64,000 bases of DNA. It comes from UBA2965 sp036526135. Lineage in GTDB: Bacteria; Pseudomonadota; Gammaproteobacteria; Pseudomonadales; Azotimanducaceae. The notes beneath the pieces are model-generated. The model was not told where the DNA came from. It did not search any database and was given only the letters and a program-made list of their open reading frames with translations. The stretch covers positions 1 to 64,000 of the forward strand of contig DATCZA010000023.1 of the NCBI GenBank assembly GCA_036526135.1, in the 5' to 3' direction. A program made the translations under genes and the position numbers. Below are positions 9,011 to 17,765 of the stretch, one piece after another (positions within the stretch are counted from its first letter, which is position 1; each line of letters opens with the position of its first letter).

Positions 9011-9403
9011 ATGGGTGACTACGTTTACCCGGGCATTCTGAGCAGCCTGGCGCTGCTCGTTTACTACTTCACCCTGTTCAAGGCCGGCATGGCCCGGGGC
9101 AAATACAACATACCGGCGCCGTCTCATGAGGGCCCTGAGGAGTACGTCCGCAGGGTTCGCGTGCATCAGAACACCATGGAGCACCTGGTGCTGTTTCTGC
9201 CCGGGCTGTGGCTGTTCTCCTACGCCGTGGACCCCATCTGGGCGGCGGGGATCGGGGTTCTTTGGCCCGTCGGCCGGCTCTGGTATGCGTTTGCCTACTA
9301 CGAGGCGGCCGAGAAGCGTGGGCCCGGGCTTTATCTCAGCATGCCCCCCATCTACATATTCGTGATCGGATCGCTCATCGGGTTTATGCTGGAGCTGTTT
9401 TAG
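9011..9403 (+). CDS. MAPEG family membrane protein
   Basis: A 130-aa integral membrane protein with four predicted helices (about residues 7-27, 58-76, 78-98 and 107-128). The signature RVRVHQNTMEHLVLFLP between helices 1 and 2 is diagnostic of the MAPEG fold (membrane-associated proteins in eicosanoid and glutathione metabolism). Family members are often glutathione-dependent transferases or peroxidases for lipophilic electrophiles in the membrane. It is embedded in the oxygenase operon, with ATG behind a GAGAG site, and fits a role in handling reactive hydrophobic intermediates. The enzymatic activity is not proven by sequence. Confidence 0.88.
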   Translation: MGDYVYPGILSSLALLVYYFTLFKAGMARGKYNIPAPSHEGPEEYVRRVRVHQNTMEHLVLFLPGLWLFSYAVDPIWAAGIGVLWPVGRLWYAFAYYEAAEKRGPGLYLSMPPIYIFVIGSLIGFMLELF

Positions 9404-9418
9404 ACCGCGGGAGCGAGC

Positions 9419-10447
9419 ATGCCCCGATTCAGTATTCTGGACCTGGCCCCCATCACCATTGGCGGATCCGCACGCCAGGCGCTGCACAACGCGCGCGACC
9501 TGGCGCGTCATGGGGAAGCCTGGGGATTCGAGCGGTTCTGGCTGGCCGAGCACCACAACATGCCCGGCATTGCCAGCTCGGCCACCGCCGTCGCCATCGG
9601 TTTCGTGGCCGAAGGCACGTCCACGATCCGCGTGGGAGCCGGCGGCATCATGCTGCCGAACCACGCGCCGCTGGTGATCGCCGAGCAGTTCGGCACCCTG
9701 GAAGCACTCTACCCGGGCCGGATCGACCTCGGTCTCGGCCGAGCACCGGGCACGGACCAGATCACGGCTCACGCGCTCAGACGCACGCTCAACAGCGACG
9801 TGGACGGGTTTCCCCAGGACCTCATGGAGCTCATGCTCTATCTGGGCGATCCGGTCGAGGGTCAGCGCGTTCATGCGGTGCCCGGGGCGGGGTCCAAGGT
9901 GCCGGTATGGATCTTAGGCTCGAGCCTGTTCGGTGCGGAGGTCGCCGCAGCCCTCGGGCTGCCGTATGCGTTTGCCTCTCACTTCGCCCCCGCGGCCATG
10001 GATCAGGCCATCGAGGTCTACCGGAAGAACTTCAAGCCCTCGGAGCATCTGGATGCTCCCTACGTCATGCTCGGTTTCAACGTCTGCGCTGCGGACACGG
10101 AGGAGGAAGCCGTTTACCTGCGCAGCTCGTCCCTGCAGGCAATCCTCCAGCTGCGCCAGGGTGCGCCGGGGCGGCTGCCGCCGCCGGTGCACGACTTCGA
10201 CGCCACCCTCACGCCGGAGCAGCGTTACCTCATCGATCGGTTTTCCCTGTGCTCGGCGGTGGGCACACGGGAGACGGTAGAGCGTTCCATCAACGACTTC
10301 CTCGCCCGGACGGGTGCCGACGAGCTCATCATCGTCGGCCAGATCTTCGATCACCAGGCCCGGCTGCGGTCGTTCGAGATCGTTGCGGAGCTGATCGGAG
10401 ACTTACAGCCCGGGGACTCCACGCGGGTTGCCGGGCAGCATGGATGA
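9419..10447 (+). CDS. LLM-class flavin-dependent monooxygenase (MsnO8-type)
   Basis: A 342-aa luciferase-like monooxygenase. The N-terminus FSILDLAPI, the block FERFWLAEHHNMPGIASS, and VGAGGIMLPNHAPLVIAEQ followed by the GRIDLGLGRAPG motif are typical of the MsnO8/bacterial luciferase alpha-like subgroup, which usually uses FMNH2. The ATG follows GGGAGCGAGC. Its stop codon overlaps the first codons of the P450 gene by 8 nt, indicating translational coupling. It probably oxidises an intermediate in the same pathway as the Rieske enzymes. The flavin reductase partner could be the gene at 24943, which is distant, so that link is only a guess. Confidence 0.9.
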   Translation: MPRFSILDLAPITIGGSARQALHNARDLARHGEAWGFERFWLAEHHNMPGIASSATAVAIGFVAEGTSTIRVGAGGIMLPNHAPLVIAEQFGTLEALYPGRIDLGLGRAPGTDQITAHALRRTLNSDVDGFPQDLMELMLYLGDPVEGQRVHAVPGAGSKVPVWILGSSLFGAEVAAALGLPYAFASHFAPAAMDQAIEVYRKNFKPSEHLDAPYVMLGFNVCAADTEEEAVYLRSSSLQAILQLRQGAPGRLPPPVHDFDATLTPEQRYLIDRFSLCSAVGTRETVERSINDFLARTGADELIIVGQIFDHQARLRSFEIVAELIGDLQPGDSTRVAGQHG

Positions 10448-11597
10448 CGAGCTCGACCTGATGGGGCCCGAGGAGATGGCCGACCCGGCCGTCTCCGCCC
10501 GGCGACTGCTCGAAGGCCCGCGCTGCCGGCTCTACCACGGGTTCGACCCGCCGTTCTACGTCGTCTCCCGCTACGACGACGTGAGCGCCATTGTGAGGGA
10601 TCCAGGGCGTTTTCTGAGCGGCCACGGTCAGGGTCCCAACTTCGTCGCGCCCATGGGCGTGGTGTCCGACCCGCCTCAGCACACCTTTTTCCGCGAGCTG
10701 GTCCAGCCTGATTTCCTGCCAAGATCCATTGCCCTGCTACGACCTCGCCTGGAAGCCATCGCCGACGAGCTGCTCGACGCGGTCGCGGAAGAGACGGTCT
10801 GGGACGTCCACGACCGGCTTTCCTTTCCGCTGCCGGTGACCATCATCTGCGAGATATTCGGCATACCCACGGACGACATCGACCAGTTCAAGATCTGGTC
10901 CGACGCCTCCGTCGCCGCTCTGTCCTCTCAGAACCCGCAGCAGTACGACGCGGAGCTTGCGCGCATGCAGGCCTACGTGCTGGAACGGCTGCGCGGGACA
11001 CGGCGCCGTCCTGGCGACGGCAGCCTGATCTCGCGCATCGCCCGTGCCCGCCGAGACGGCGTGCCGGTGACGGACGAGGAAGCCGTTCGCCTGGTGCTGC
11101 AGCTCTTCGTCGCGGGAAACGAGACCACGACCTCGCTCATCACCAATTTCGTCTGGCGCATGCTGGCAGGCGACGGGCTTTGGGCCGATTTCTGCGCGGG
11201 CCGCGTCGACGTGGACCGGGCGATCAACGAGAGCCTCAGATTCGATCCGCCCCTTCTCGGACTCTTCCGCACCACGGCCGTGGACGTCGATGTCGGGGGA
11301 ACCGTGATACCCGCTCACTCCAAGGTGCTCACCCACTACGGCGCTGCCAATCGGGACCCGGCGGCGTTCCGGGATCCGGACGTATTCGACGTGGGCCGGA
11401 CTGGCCGGAAGGTTCTTTCCTTTGGGCTCGGCATCCACGTCTGCCTGGGCCGCGAGCTGGCTTTGCTCGAGGCTCGGGTGGCCCTGCAAGGTCTCGCGCG
11501 GCGGTTTCCGCGCCTCGAGCTGGTGGACGAAGGCGAACGGATTGGCCCGTTTCTCTTCTGGGGTCGCAGGCACCTGCCGGTCCGTAATCGAGCCTGA
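10440..11597 (+). CDS. Cytochrome P450
   Basis: A 385-aa soluble bacterial P450. The I-helix oxygen-binding motif AGNETTT is at 225-231, the ExxR pair is Glu264/Arg267, and the heme loop FGLGIHVCLGRE carries the thiolate ligand Cys335. The ATG at 10440 overlaps the end of the LLM gene (ATGGATGA arrangement). A TTG at 10428 would add four residues. Electron-transfer partners are not encoded nearby. It lies in the long oxygenase operon and is 43 nt from the NHL gene. It is a distinct subfamily from the P450 at 46120. Confidence 0.94.
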   Translation: MDDELDLMGPEEMADPAVSARRLLEGPRCRLYHGFDPPFYVVSRYDDVSAIVRDPGRFLSGHGQGPNFVAPMGVVSDPPQHTFFRELVQPDFLPRSIALLRPRLEAIADELLDAVAEETVWDVHDRLSFPLPVTIICEIFGIPTDDIDQFKIWSDASVAALSSQNPQQYDAELARMQAYVLERLRGTRRRPGDGSLISRIARARRDGVPVTDEEAVRLVLQLFVAGNETTTSLITNFVWRMLAGDGLWADFCAGRVDVDRAINESLRFDPPLLGLFRTTAVDVDVGGTVIPAHSKVLTHYGAANRDPAAFRDPDVFDVGRTGRKVLSFGLGIHVCLGRELALLEARVALQGLARRFPRLELVDEGERIGPFLFWGRRHLPVRNRA

Positions 11598-11639
11598 CGG
11601 CCATTCCCTAAGCGCCTGGACCTCGCCTACAATGAGGTC

Positions 11640-12668
11640 ATGTGCCAATCCCACGACGTAGCCAACGAGACCGAAAACGCCGATCCACGCAGCGGTTACC
11701 GCCTGGCGGAAGGTTGGCCCCATTACCCGGCCGACATGCAGTTCGAGATGGGCTCCGGGGTGGCGGTGGATGAGGCCGGGGTGATCTATCTGTTCACTCG
11801 GGACATCGAGCACTGGGCCGCTCATCCTCTGGCCATGAAGGACAAGATGGGCAAGAGCAGCATCTCCATGTTCGATCGGGCCGGAAACTACCTCGGCAAG
11901 TGGGGCCCCTCGGACGAGCGCGGCTTCGCGCTTGGCGCCCATACGCTCTACATCGAGAAGGACGGCATGTTCTGGACCACGGACCGTGACGGCCACACGG
12001 TGCGCAAATATCATCCCGATGGAACCCTGCTGCTGACCCTCGGCGAGTTCGGCCAGTGGGGTGCGGGGACCGACCATTTCAACGGCCCCACGGCCGTGCT
12101 CGTGCAGGAAAACGGCAACATCGTGGTGTCGGACGGCTACTGGAACTCCCGGCTGGTGTGGTTTTCGCCCGAGGGCGAGTTCATCCGCGAGGTGGGCACC
12201 TGGGGCACTGGGCCGGCGGAGTTCGGCACGCCTCACGCCATCGCTCAGGACGCCCAGGGTCGGATACTGGTGGCCGACCTCGCCGGCGGCAACTTTCATC
12301 CGTATATGACCCTGCCGGGCCAGATCGCCGAGCATCGGACCCGGCAGATTCCGGATGCCAAAAGCCGTATTCAGATCCTCGACCCGGACGGCGCGTACAT
12401 CGGCGAGTGGGATCACATCATGCCGCTGAGCCTCGCCGTCTACGGCGATCACGTCTACGCCAGCGACAAGATGAGCAACCTCGCGATTCTGGATGCGGCC
12501 ACCGGCAAGGTGGAAGAGCGTGTCGACAACATCGCCATCTACATCCATCAGCTGGCGATGGACGCCCACGGTGATCTCTACACGGCATCCGTCTACCCGG
12601 AGCACGCCGGCGAGAAGCGCGGCCCCGAGGGTCCGTCCCACCGGCGCTGGACCCGCGACGGCGCCTGA
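11640..12668 (+). CDS. NHL-repeat beta-propeller protein
   Basis: A 342-aa protein made of NHL-type beta-propeller repeats: GSGVAVDEAGVIYLFTRD, SISMFDRAGNYLGKWG, FGQWGAGTDHFNGPTAV, WFSPEGEFIREVG and AQDAQGRILVADL. It resembles the fold of peptidylglycine alpha-amidating lyase and lactonase-like proteins. No signal peptide is visible, so it is probably cytoplasmic. The ATG has AGGT close upstream, and a TACAAT hexamer at 11628-11633 could act as a separate -10 very near the start codon. Function is uncertain. In the operon it might be a lactonase or hydrolase acting on a ring-opened product. Confidence 0.72.
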   Translation: MCQSHDVANETENADPRSGYRLAEGWPHYPADMQFEMGSGVAVDEAGVIYLFTRDIEHWAAHPLAMKDKMGKSSISMFDRAGNYLGKWGPSDERGFALGAHTLYIEKDGMFWTTDRDGHTVRKYHPDGTLLLTLGEFGQWGAGTDHFNGPTAVLVQENGNIVVSDGYWNSRLVWFSPEGEFIREVGTWGTGPAEFGTPHAIAQDAQGRILVADLAGGNFHPYMTLPGQIAEHRTRQIPDAKSRIQILDPDGAYIGEWDHIMPLSLAVYGDHVYASDKMSNLAILDAATGKVEERVDNIAIYIHQLAMDAHGDLYTASVYPEHAGEKRGPEGPSHRRWTRDGA

Positions 12669-12841
12669 TCCCGAAGGAATCTGATCCTTTCCTGCGCGGA
12701 CCGCCCGTCCGCCCCGCCCCCTGGTTGACCGGCTGCCCTTCATGTCCCGTTCAGGTTGACGGGGATAGTCTCGTCCGATATGAGTGGAAAGAACGCCAGG
12801 GACTGCCTCGCCACGCGGATCAGGAAGCTGAGAGGCATCGG

Positions 12842-14524
12842 ATGATTACAGGGTTCCATTGCTCAACGTCCTGGGTCCGGCAGCGGGCCCGGGTGGTCGC
12901 CTTGCTCGGGTTGCTCACCCTGCTCGTGGCAGGCAACACGGCCCGTGGGGAGCCGGCCATGGAAGCCGTGGCCGCGGACGGAAGCACCTACCCGGTGGAG
13001 CCGGTAGCGCTCCTGGATCCGGCGGCCCTGGAGGAACTGGTCGGGCCCATCGCCCTCTATCCCGACGACCTTCTGGCTATTGCCCTGCCCGCCGCGACCT
13101 ATCCGCTGCAGGTCGTGCAGGCTTCTCGGTTTCTGCAATCGCGCGAGGAGAACCCTTCCGTGCAGCCGGCTGAGGGGTGGGACGACTCGGTGGTGGCGCT
13201 CCTCAACTACCCCGAGGTGGTGGAGCTGCTGAACGAAGATCTGGATTGGACCTGGAAGCTCGGCGAGGCCGTGCTCGCCCAGCAGGAGGATGTGCTCGAG
13301 GCGGTCGCGGCGTTTCGGGAACGCGCCCGGCTTGCCGGCAACCTGCGCAGCGACGACTTCCAGCTGGTGGAGAGCGCGGACGAGGGTATCCGGATCCGGC
13401 CGCGGGATCCCGAGGTGATCTACGTTCCCTACTACGAACCTTCCAGGGTGACCGCCTACCACTCCCGCCCGGTGTATCACTACTACCCGGCTCGTTATCC
13501 CGTTTACTACTACCCCTATGCGCCCGGACATCGATTTGCGAGCGGGTTCTGGGGCGTGACCTCGGCATTCAGCATCGGCTGGACCACCAGGCGGCTTCAC
13601 GTGCATTACGTGACCTACCGGGACCATCCCTACTACGGCCATCATTATTACGATCGATACTTCTACCGTCGGCCACCGTCCTTCCGGGTCGACGACCACT
13701 GGCAGTGGCACGGCAGCTTTGCCGGGCTGGGACGCCATCATGCAGGCAACTACTGGTATCCGCGTGCACATCGTCACGGCCCGAGCCCGCGGCACCATCA
13801 CCGACGAAGCCATCACGAACCGAACCAGGATGAGGGGACGGATCGCGAGCCTCGACGACATCGGGAGCGGGAGCGGGAAAGAGCCGCTGACCGCCCCGGG
13901 GGTTCCGAGGAGCACCTCGCCGACCGGCGCGACCCGCGGGAACGGCTCGTCCCGGAGCTTGGACCCCGCCGCGCTGGCCGTCTGTTGGCGAGGGGATCGG
14001 TGGTGAACGGCATTCCGGTGCCCGAGTCGGCGGCCACGCTGGCGCCGCGACCCGCGCGGCCGCCCGCGGCTGCCGATTCCCCGGGGTCGGCCCAGCGCCG
14101 GCCCGGCTCACCCATTGAGGCGCAGCAGGCGATCGCGCGTGCCCGTTCGGCTCTCGGCGCCAGAAGCGCCGCCAGGCGCGGGGCGTTGAGAGCGCAGAGG
14201 TCGGCCGGATCTCCCCGCGCTCCGGCCCGGGCTATGGCCGGGCCGACACCGGGGCAGCAGAGCACGACGGCCTCCCCTTCCCGATCCGCGGTAGCTGTGC
14301 CCTCGCGGCCGGCTCCGATGGCGTTCATGCCTCGATCTTCGCCGCCGCGGCCGGCGGTTCCCACGTCCCGGCGCTTGCAGCCTGCCCCGTCGGCGCGCAC
14401 CTCCCGGCCTTCTCAGCCCGCTCCGTCGGCCCGCACGTCCCGGCCGGCCTTCGATCCCGGGACCATTTCCAGGCGGGGCGGCGGGGTTCGCGCCGGCAGG
14501 CCGACGCCCATGCGGCTCGACTGA
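12842..14524 (+). CDS. DUF3300 domain-containing exported protein
   Basis: A 560-aa predicted periplasmic protein. A signal peptide (basic WVRQRAR, core VVALLGLLTLLVAG, ending about residue 35) precedes a DUF3300 domain at about 55-240 with the hallmark VGPIALYPDDLLAIALPAATYPLQ and PEVIYVPYYEPS. A Tyr/His-rich stretch follows (about 240-350). The C-terminal 200 residues are low-complexity, rich in Arg, Pro, Ser and Ala, and contain a tandem repeat. The ATG at 12842 follows GAGAGG. An upstream in-frame start lacks a signal peptide context. The family has no assigned function. The basic tail could bind polyanions such as envelope polymers or nucleic acid, which is speculation. Confidence 0.8.
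   Translation: MITGFHCSTSWVRQRARVVALLGLLTLLVAGNTARGEPAMEAVAADGSTYPVEPVALLDPAALEELVGPIALYPDDLLAIALPAATYPLQVVQASRFLQSREENPSVQPAEGWDDSVVALLNYPEVVELLNEDLDWTWKLGEAVLAQQEDVLEAVAAFRERARLAGNLRSDDFQLVESADEGIRIRPRDPEVIYVPYYEPSRVTAYHSRPVYHYYPARYPVYYYPYAPGHRFASGFWGVTSAFSIGWTTRRLHVHYVTYRDHPYYGHHYYDRYFYRRPPSFRVDDHWQWHGSFAGLGRHHAGNYWYPRAHRHGPSPRHHHRRSHHEPNQDEGTDREPRRHRERERERAADRPGGSEEHLADRRDPRERLVPELGPRRAGRLLARGSVVNGIPVPESAATLAPRPARPPAAADSPGSAQRRPGSPIEAQQAIARARSALGARSAARRGALRAQRSAGSPRAPARAMAGPTPGQQSTTASPSRSAVAVPSRPAPMAFMPRSSPPRPAVPTSRRLQPAPSARTSRPSQPAPSARTSRPAFDPGTISRRGGGVRAGRPTPMRLD
14378..14449 (+). repeat. Two tandem 36-bp coding repeats
   Basis: Two adjacent 36-bp copies (14378-14413 and 14414-14449) near the 3' end of the DUF3300 gene encode the repeated peptide QPAPSARTSRP. 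The copies differ at several mostly third-codon positions, so the repeat is old or kept at the protein level. Confidence 0.7.
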
Positions 14525-14583
14525 GCGCGCCAGATAGCGTTTGCGGCTTCGCCTGGCAGACTTAAAGGCGTAATCTGTACGTC

Positions 14584-16470
14584 ATGAAGAAGGCTGCGCT
14601 TCCTGAGAACGAGGGCGAACGTCTTGAGCGGCTGCGTGACTACGACATTCTCGACACGCTTCCCGAGCAGGACTACGACGACATCACCTATCTCGCTTCG
14701 CAGATCTGCGATACCCCCATAGCCGTCATCAGCCTGGTGGATGACGATCGTCAGTGGTTCAAGTCGGCCCAGGGCTTGGATGTCTCCGAGACACCGAGAG
14801 ACGTTGCGTTCTGCGCACACACGATTCTCGAGCCCGACAAACTCATGGTGGTGGAGGACGCCAGCCAGGATGACCGCTTTGCGGACAACCCTCTGGTCGC
14901 CGGCGATCTTGGCATACGCTTCTATGCCGGCGCCCCCCTCGTCACCGCATCGGGTCACGCCCTGGGCACGTTGTGCGTCATCGACCAGAAACCCCGGGGA
15001 CTGACCGATCAGCAGCGCAAAACGCTCGCGGTGCTCGCTCGCCAGGTGGTCGCGCTCCTCGAATTGCGGCGTTCCGTCGCCGAGCTTAAGCGTAGCTCGG
15101 ATGCCCTTCACGAGTCTCACCAGTTTCTCGCCCTTCGGGGGCAGCAGCTCAACAGGTCGCGGGACGAGCTTGCTGAAGCCGTGCGGGTGCTGGAGGGTCA
15201 GGCGGACGTGATCGAGCAGGATCTGCATCGGGCAGAAGTGATCCAGCGTTCGCTGCTCCCCCACGAGGTCCCCCGGCTCGAGGACTTCAGCGTGCGATCG
15301 CTTTATCGCCCGGGGCACACGGTGGGCGGGGATCTGTACGACGTGGTGTCAATCGCGGACCGTTATCTCGCCATCGTGGTCGCCGACGCCTGCGGTCACG
15401 GTGTCAGCGCCGCGATGCTCTCGGTCCTCTTCAAGCAGCACCTGCGGCTGCAGGACCCGGCGTCGGGCATTCCTTACCCGCCGGCGTGGGCGCTGGAGCG
15501 CATCAACCGTTCCGTGGTCGCCAACCGGCCTGCGCCCGGCGTGTTTCTGACCGCCGTCTACGCGCTTGTGGATACTCAGACCCGAAAGCTCAAGCTGGGC
15601 TCCGCCGGTCATCCGCCGGTAATTTGTCTGCGCGCGAGCGGCGAGGTCGAGTCGTTTGCCCACACGGGCCCGGCGTTGGGGCTCGACGAGAGTTCGACTT
15701 ACGAGGAGGCCGAAATCGAGCTGGGCGTGGGCGACAAGCTTCTGTTCTACACCGACGGGCTGCTGGACATCTGCGAATCTTCCCCCACGGTGGAAGCGCT
15801 CGGCCAGGCCATGGTCTCGGTAGCCGACAAGCCGAACCTCCTCGAGCAGGTGCTCATGGAGGTGACTCACGGCCGCGCCCGCCCGGATTGCGACGACGTG
15901 ACCATGGTGCTGCTGGATGCCGCTCCCGGCGAAAGCGTGTTCAACGAGTCTGTGGAGGGACTCGAGCTGCAGGAGATGCCGACCACGGCCTCGCCGACGA
16001 TCAGCTGGGCAGCCTCGGAGGACGGGGTCTTTCTCATCCTGGAGGGCTGGGTGACCTGGCTGTGCGGGGAGACGTTGTTCAATGCGGCCATGCCGTTGAT
16101 CAAAGCGCACCGGCGCCTTGTCATCGACCTCGAGCTTTGCGAGCACATGGACAGCACCATGTTCGGCACCCTGCACGAGCTGATCCAGGAAGCCGACCGG
16201 CTCGGATCCGCGGTGGTCCTGCAGCATGTGGGCCCGCGGCAGATGGAAGATTTCGAGGAGCTCAGCATGGCCGCTGCGCTTGCCCACGTGGTCACCGACC
16301 CGGTCCCGGTGCCATCCCAGCGCACGCCGCTGGAGCTGCGCAGCACCAGCATCGAGGGTCAGCAGCGACGTCTGCTCCAGGCTCACGAGGCGCTGCTCAA
16401 GCTCAGCGATGCGAACCGCGACCAGTTCGGCAACCTGGTGGACAACCTGCGCGAGGAGCTCGAAGGCTGA
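14584..16470 (+). CDS. GAF domain, SpoIIE-type PP2C phosphatase and STAS-like regulator
   Basis: A 628-aa cytoplasmic signalling protein. Residues about 20-160 form a GAF domain (TPIAVISLVDDDRQWFKS, LGTLCVIDQKPR). A coiled coil spans about 160-230. A SpoIIE/RsbU phosphatase domain spans about 235-445, with the metal-binding GGDLYD, VADACGHG and the late DDVTMVLL motifs. A STAS-like domain with VIDLELCEHMDSTMFGTL ends the protein. Such proteins sense a signal through GAF and dephosphorylate an anti-sigma antagonist, and here the STAS domain may be its own output or substrate. No sigma/anti-sigma pair is adjacent. No strong ribosome site is visible. The 3' end supplies the ribosome site for the next gene. 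Confidence 0.9.
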   Translation: MKKAALPENEGERLERLRDYDILDTLPEQDYDDITYLASQICDTPIAVISLVDDDRQWFKSAQGLDVSETPRDVAFCAHTILEPDKLMVVEDASQDDRFADNPLVAGDLGIRFYAGAPLVTASGHALGTLCVIDQKPRGLTDQQRKTLAVLARQVVALLELRRSVAELKRSSDALHESHQFLALRGQQLNRSRDELAEAVRVLEGQADVIEQDLHRAEVIQRSLLPHEVPRLEDFSVRSLYRPGHTVGGDLYDVVSIADRYLAIVVADACGHGVSAAMLSVLFKQHLRLQDPASGIPYPPAWALERINRSVVANRPAPGVFLTAVYALVDTQTRKLKLGSAGHPPVICLRASGEVESFAHTGPALGLDESSTYEEAEIELGVGDKLLFYTDGLLDICESSPTVEALGQAMVSVADKPNLLEQVLMEVTHGRARPDCDDVTMVLLDAAPGESVFNESVEGLELQEMPTTASPTISWAASEDGVFLILEGWVTWLCGETLFNAAMPLIKAHRRLVIDLELCEHMDSTMFGTLHELIQEADRLGSAVVLQHVGPRQMEDFEELSMAAALAHVVTDPVPVPSQRTPLELRSTSIEGQQRRLLQAHEALLKLSDANRDQFGNLVDNLREELEG

Positions 16471-17684
16471 CGCTTCCCGGGTTAAGGCGGCGATGGTGGT
16501 GCGTCGCCCTGTGTCTGACTGTTCCTGTATGTGCGTGGGCTGGCGACCCCGGGGTCGCCGAGCTTGCCCATCAGCGCCTTGCGCTCATGCAGGACGTGGC
16601 GGCTCACAAGTGGGTTAACGGCCTCCCGGTCGAGGATGGCGCGCGCGAGGCGAAGGTGCTCGAAAGCGCGGAAGCTGCTGCGCTTCGATTCGGCGTCGAC
16701 GTGTCTGCCACCCGGGCGCTCTTCGAAGCTCAGATCGAAGCGGCCAAGGAGATCCAACGCTACTGGTTTACTCGCTGGGCCCTTGGCTCACCGCCGCGCT
16801 CGGCCCCCGACCTCGTCGGGGATCTCCGGCCCCGGCTGCTTGCCCTCGGGGACCTCATCCTGGCCGGGCTCGCCGCGGCGCCGGGTCGCGCAGGGTCGGT
16901 TCCGCCGCTCCCGGGGCTCAGCGAATCGTCGCGTCGGCGTCTGAGCGATGCGCTGTCGGCCGTGGAGCCCTATCCGAGCCGTCTGGAGCAGGTTCGCCGC
17001 TCGGGCGTTCTGCGCATCGGCACCACTGGAGACTACCCCCCGTTTTCGCACCGTGTTGACGATGACGGGCCCTTAGGCGGGGCGGACGTCGATCTCGGTC
17101 GCTTGCTGGCCCATTCGCTCGGAGCGGAAGCCAGATTCGTCCCTACCTCCTGGCCTACCCTCATGGACGATCTGGCTGCTGGACGCTACGACGTCGCCAT
17201 GAGCGGGGTGTCTCGGACGGCGGCGCGCGAGCGGGTTGCCGCGTTTACCCGCGCGTACCACGTCGGCGGGAAGACGCCTATTGCCAGGTGCTCGGAGCGG
17301 GAACGGTTCTCGAGCCTCGCCCAGATCGACCGCCGCGGGGTTCGGGTCATCGTCAACCCCGGGGGCACCAACGAGCTCTTTGTGGACAACAACCTGACGC
17401 TGGCTGACAAGGTTCTGCACACAGACAACCGCTCTATCTTTCAGGCTCTGATAGAAGGCCGTGCGGATGTCATGATCACCGACCGTATCGAGGTGCGCCT
17501 GCAGGTCCGCCTGCACGAAGGGGTTCTTTGCGCCACCACGCCCCGTAACTTCAACCACCAGGAGAAAGCCTACCTCCTGCCCCGGGATGCGGCATGGCAC
17601 GCCTACGTTGACGCCTGGCTCGTCAGCATGCTCGCTCAGGGCGTGGTGGAGCGCACCATCGCCCGGCATCTGGGCGAGGATTGA
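16467..17684 (+). CDS. Exported chorismate mutase (AroQ gamma)-cyclohexadienyl dehydratase (PheC) fusion
   Basis: A 405-aa bifunctional protein predicted to act in the periplasm, turning chorismate into prephenate and then phenylpyruvate (and arogenate into phenylalanine). A signal peptide (RRRW, core CVALCLTVPVC, cleavage at AWA/GD) covers residues 1-26. Residues about 29-105 match the AroQ fold: Arg37, Lys48, Asp57, Arg60 and Glu61 keep the spacing of Arg28, Lys39, Asp48, Arg51 and Glu52 of the E. coli enzyme. Residues about 180-400 match PheC, a periplasmic-binding-protein fold, with GTTGDYPPFS, GKTPIARC, RVIVNPGGTNE and EKAYLLPR. No ATG, GTG or TTG lies upstream of the signal peptide in frame. 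A CTG at 16467, 8 nt after GAGGAG and overlapping the previous stop as CTGA, is the only sensible start. Confidence 0.82.
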   Translation: MTLPGLRRRWWCVALCLTVPVCAWAGDPGVAELAHQRLALMQDVAAHKWVNGLPVEDGAREAKVLESAEAAALRFGVDVSATRALFEAQIEAAKEIQRYWFTRWALGSPPRSAPDLVGDLRPRLLALGDLILAGLAAAPGRAGSVPPLPGLSESSRRRLSDALSAVEPYPSRLEQVRRSGVLRIGTTGDYPPFSHRVDDDGPLGGADVDLGRLLAHSLGAEARFVPTSWPTLMDDLAAGRYDVAMSGVSRTAARERVAAFTRAYHVGGKTPIARCSERERFSSLAQIDRRGVRVIVNPGGTNELFVDNNLTLADKVLHTDNRSIFQALIEGRADVMITDRIEVRLQVRLHEGVLCATTPRNFNHQEKAYLLPRDAAWHAYVDAWLVSMLAQGVVERTIARHLGED

Positions 17685-17765
17685 CGCGAGGGCGACGGCT
17701 GGCGGGGACGGCTTCTCTGGTGCACCATGAGAGCATCGAGCCGACTGAAAGGGGAGGAAGCGGAC

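Noticed and set aside
12696..12712. Hairpin GCGGAC/GTCCGC after the NHL gene as a terminator
   Set aside because: Only 6 bp with no T-tract; in DNA this GC-rich such dyads arise by chance.
10737..12743. A 668-codon open frame on the minus strand
   Set aside because: It lies opposite the P450 and NHL genes, whose motifs are complete on the plus strand. Its sequence shows no domain and mirrors codon bias of the real genes.
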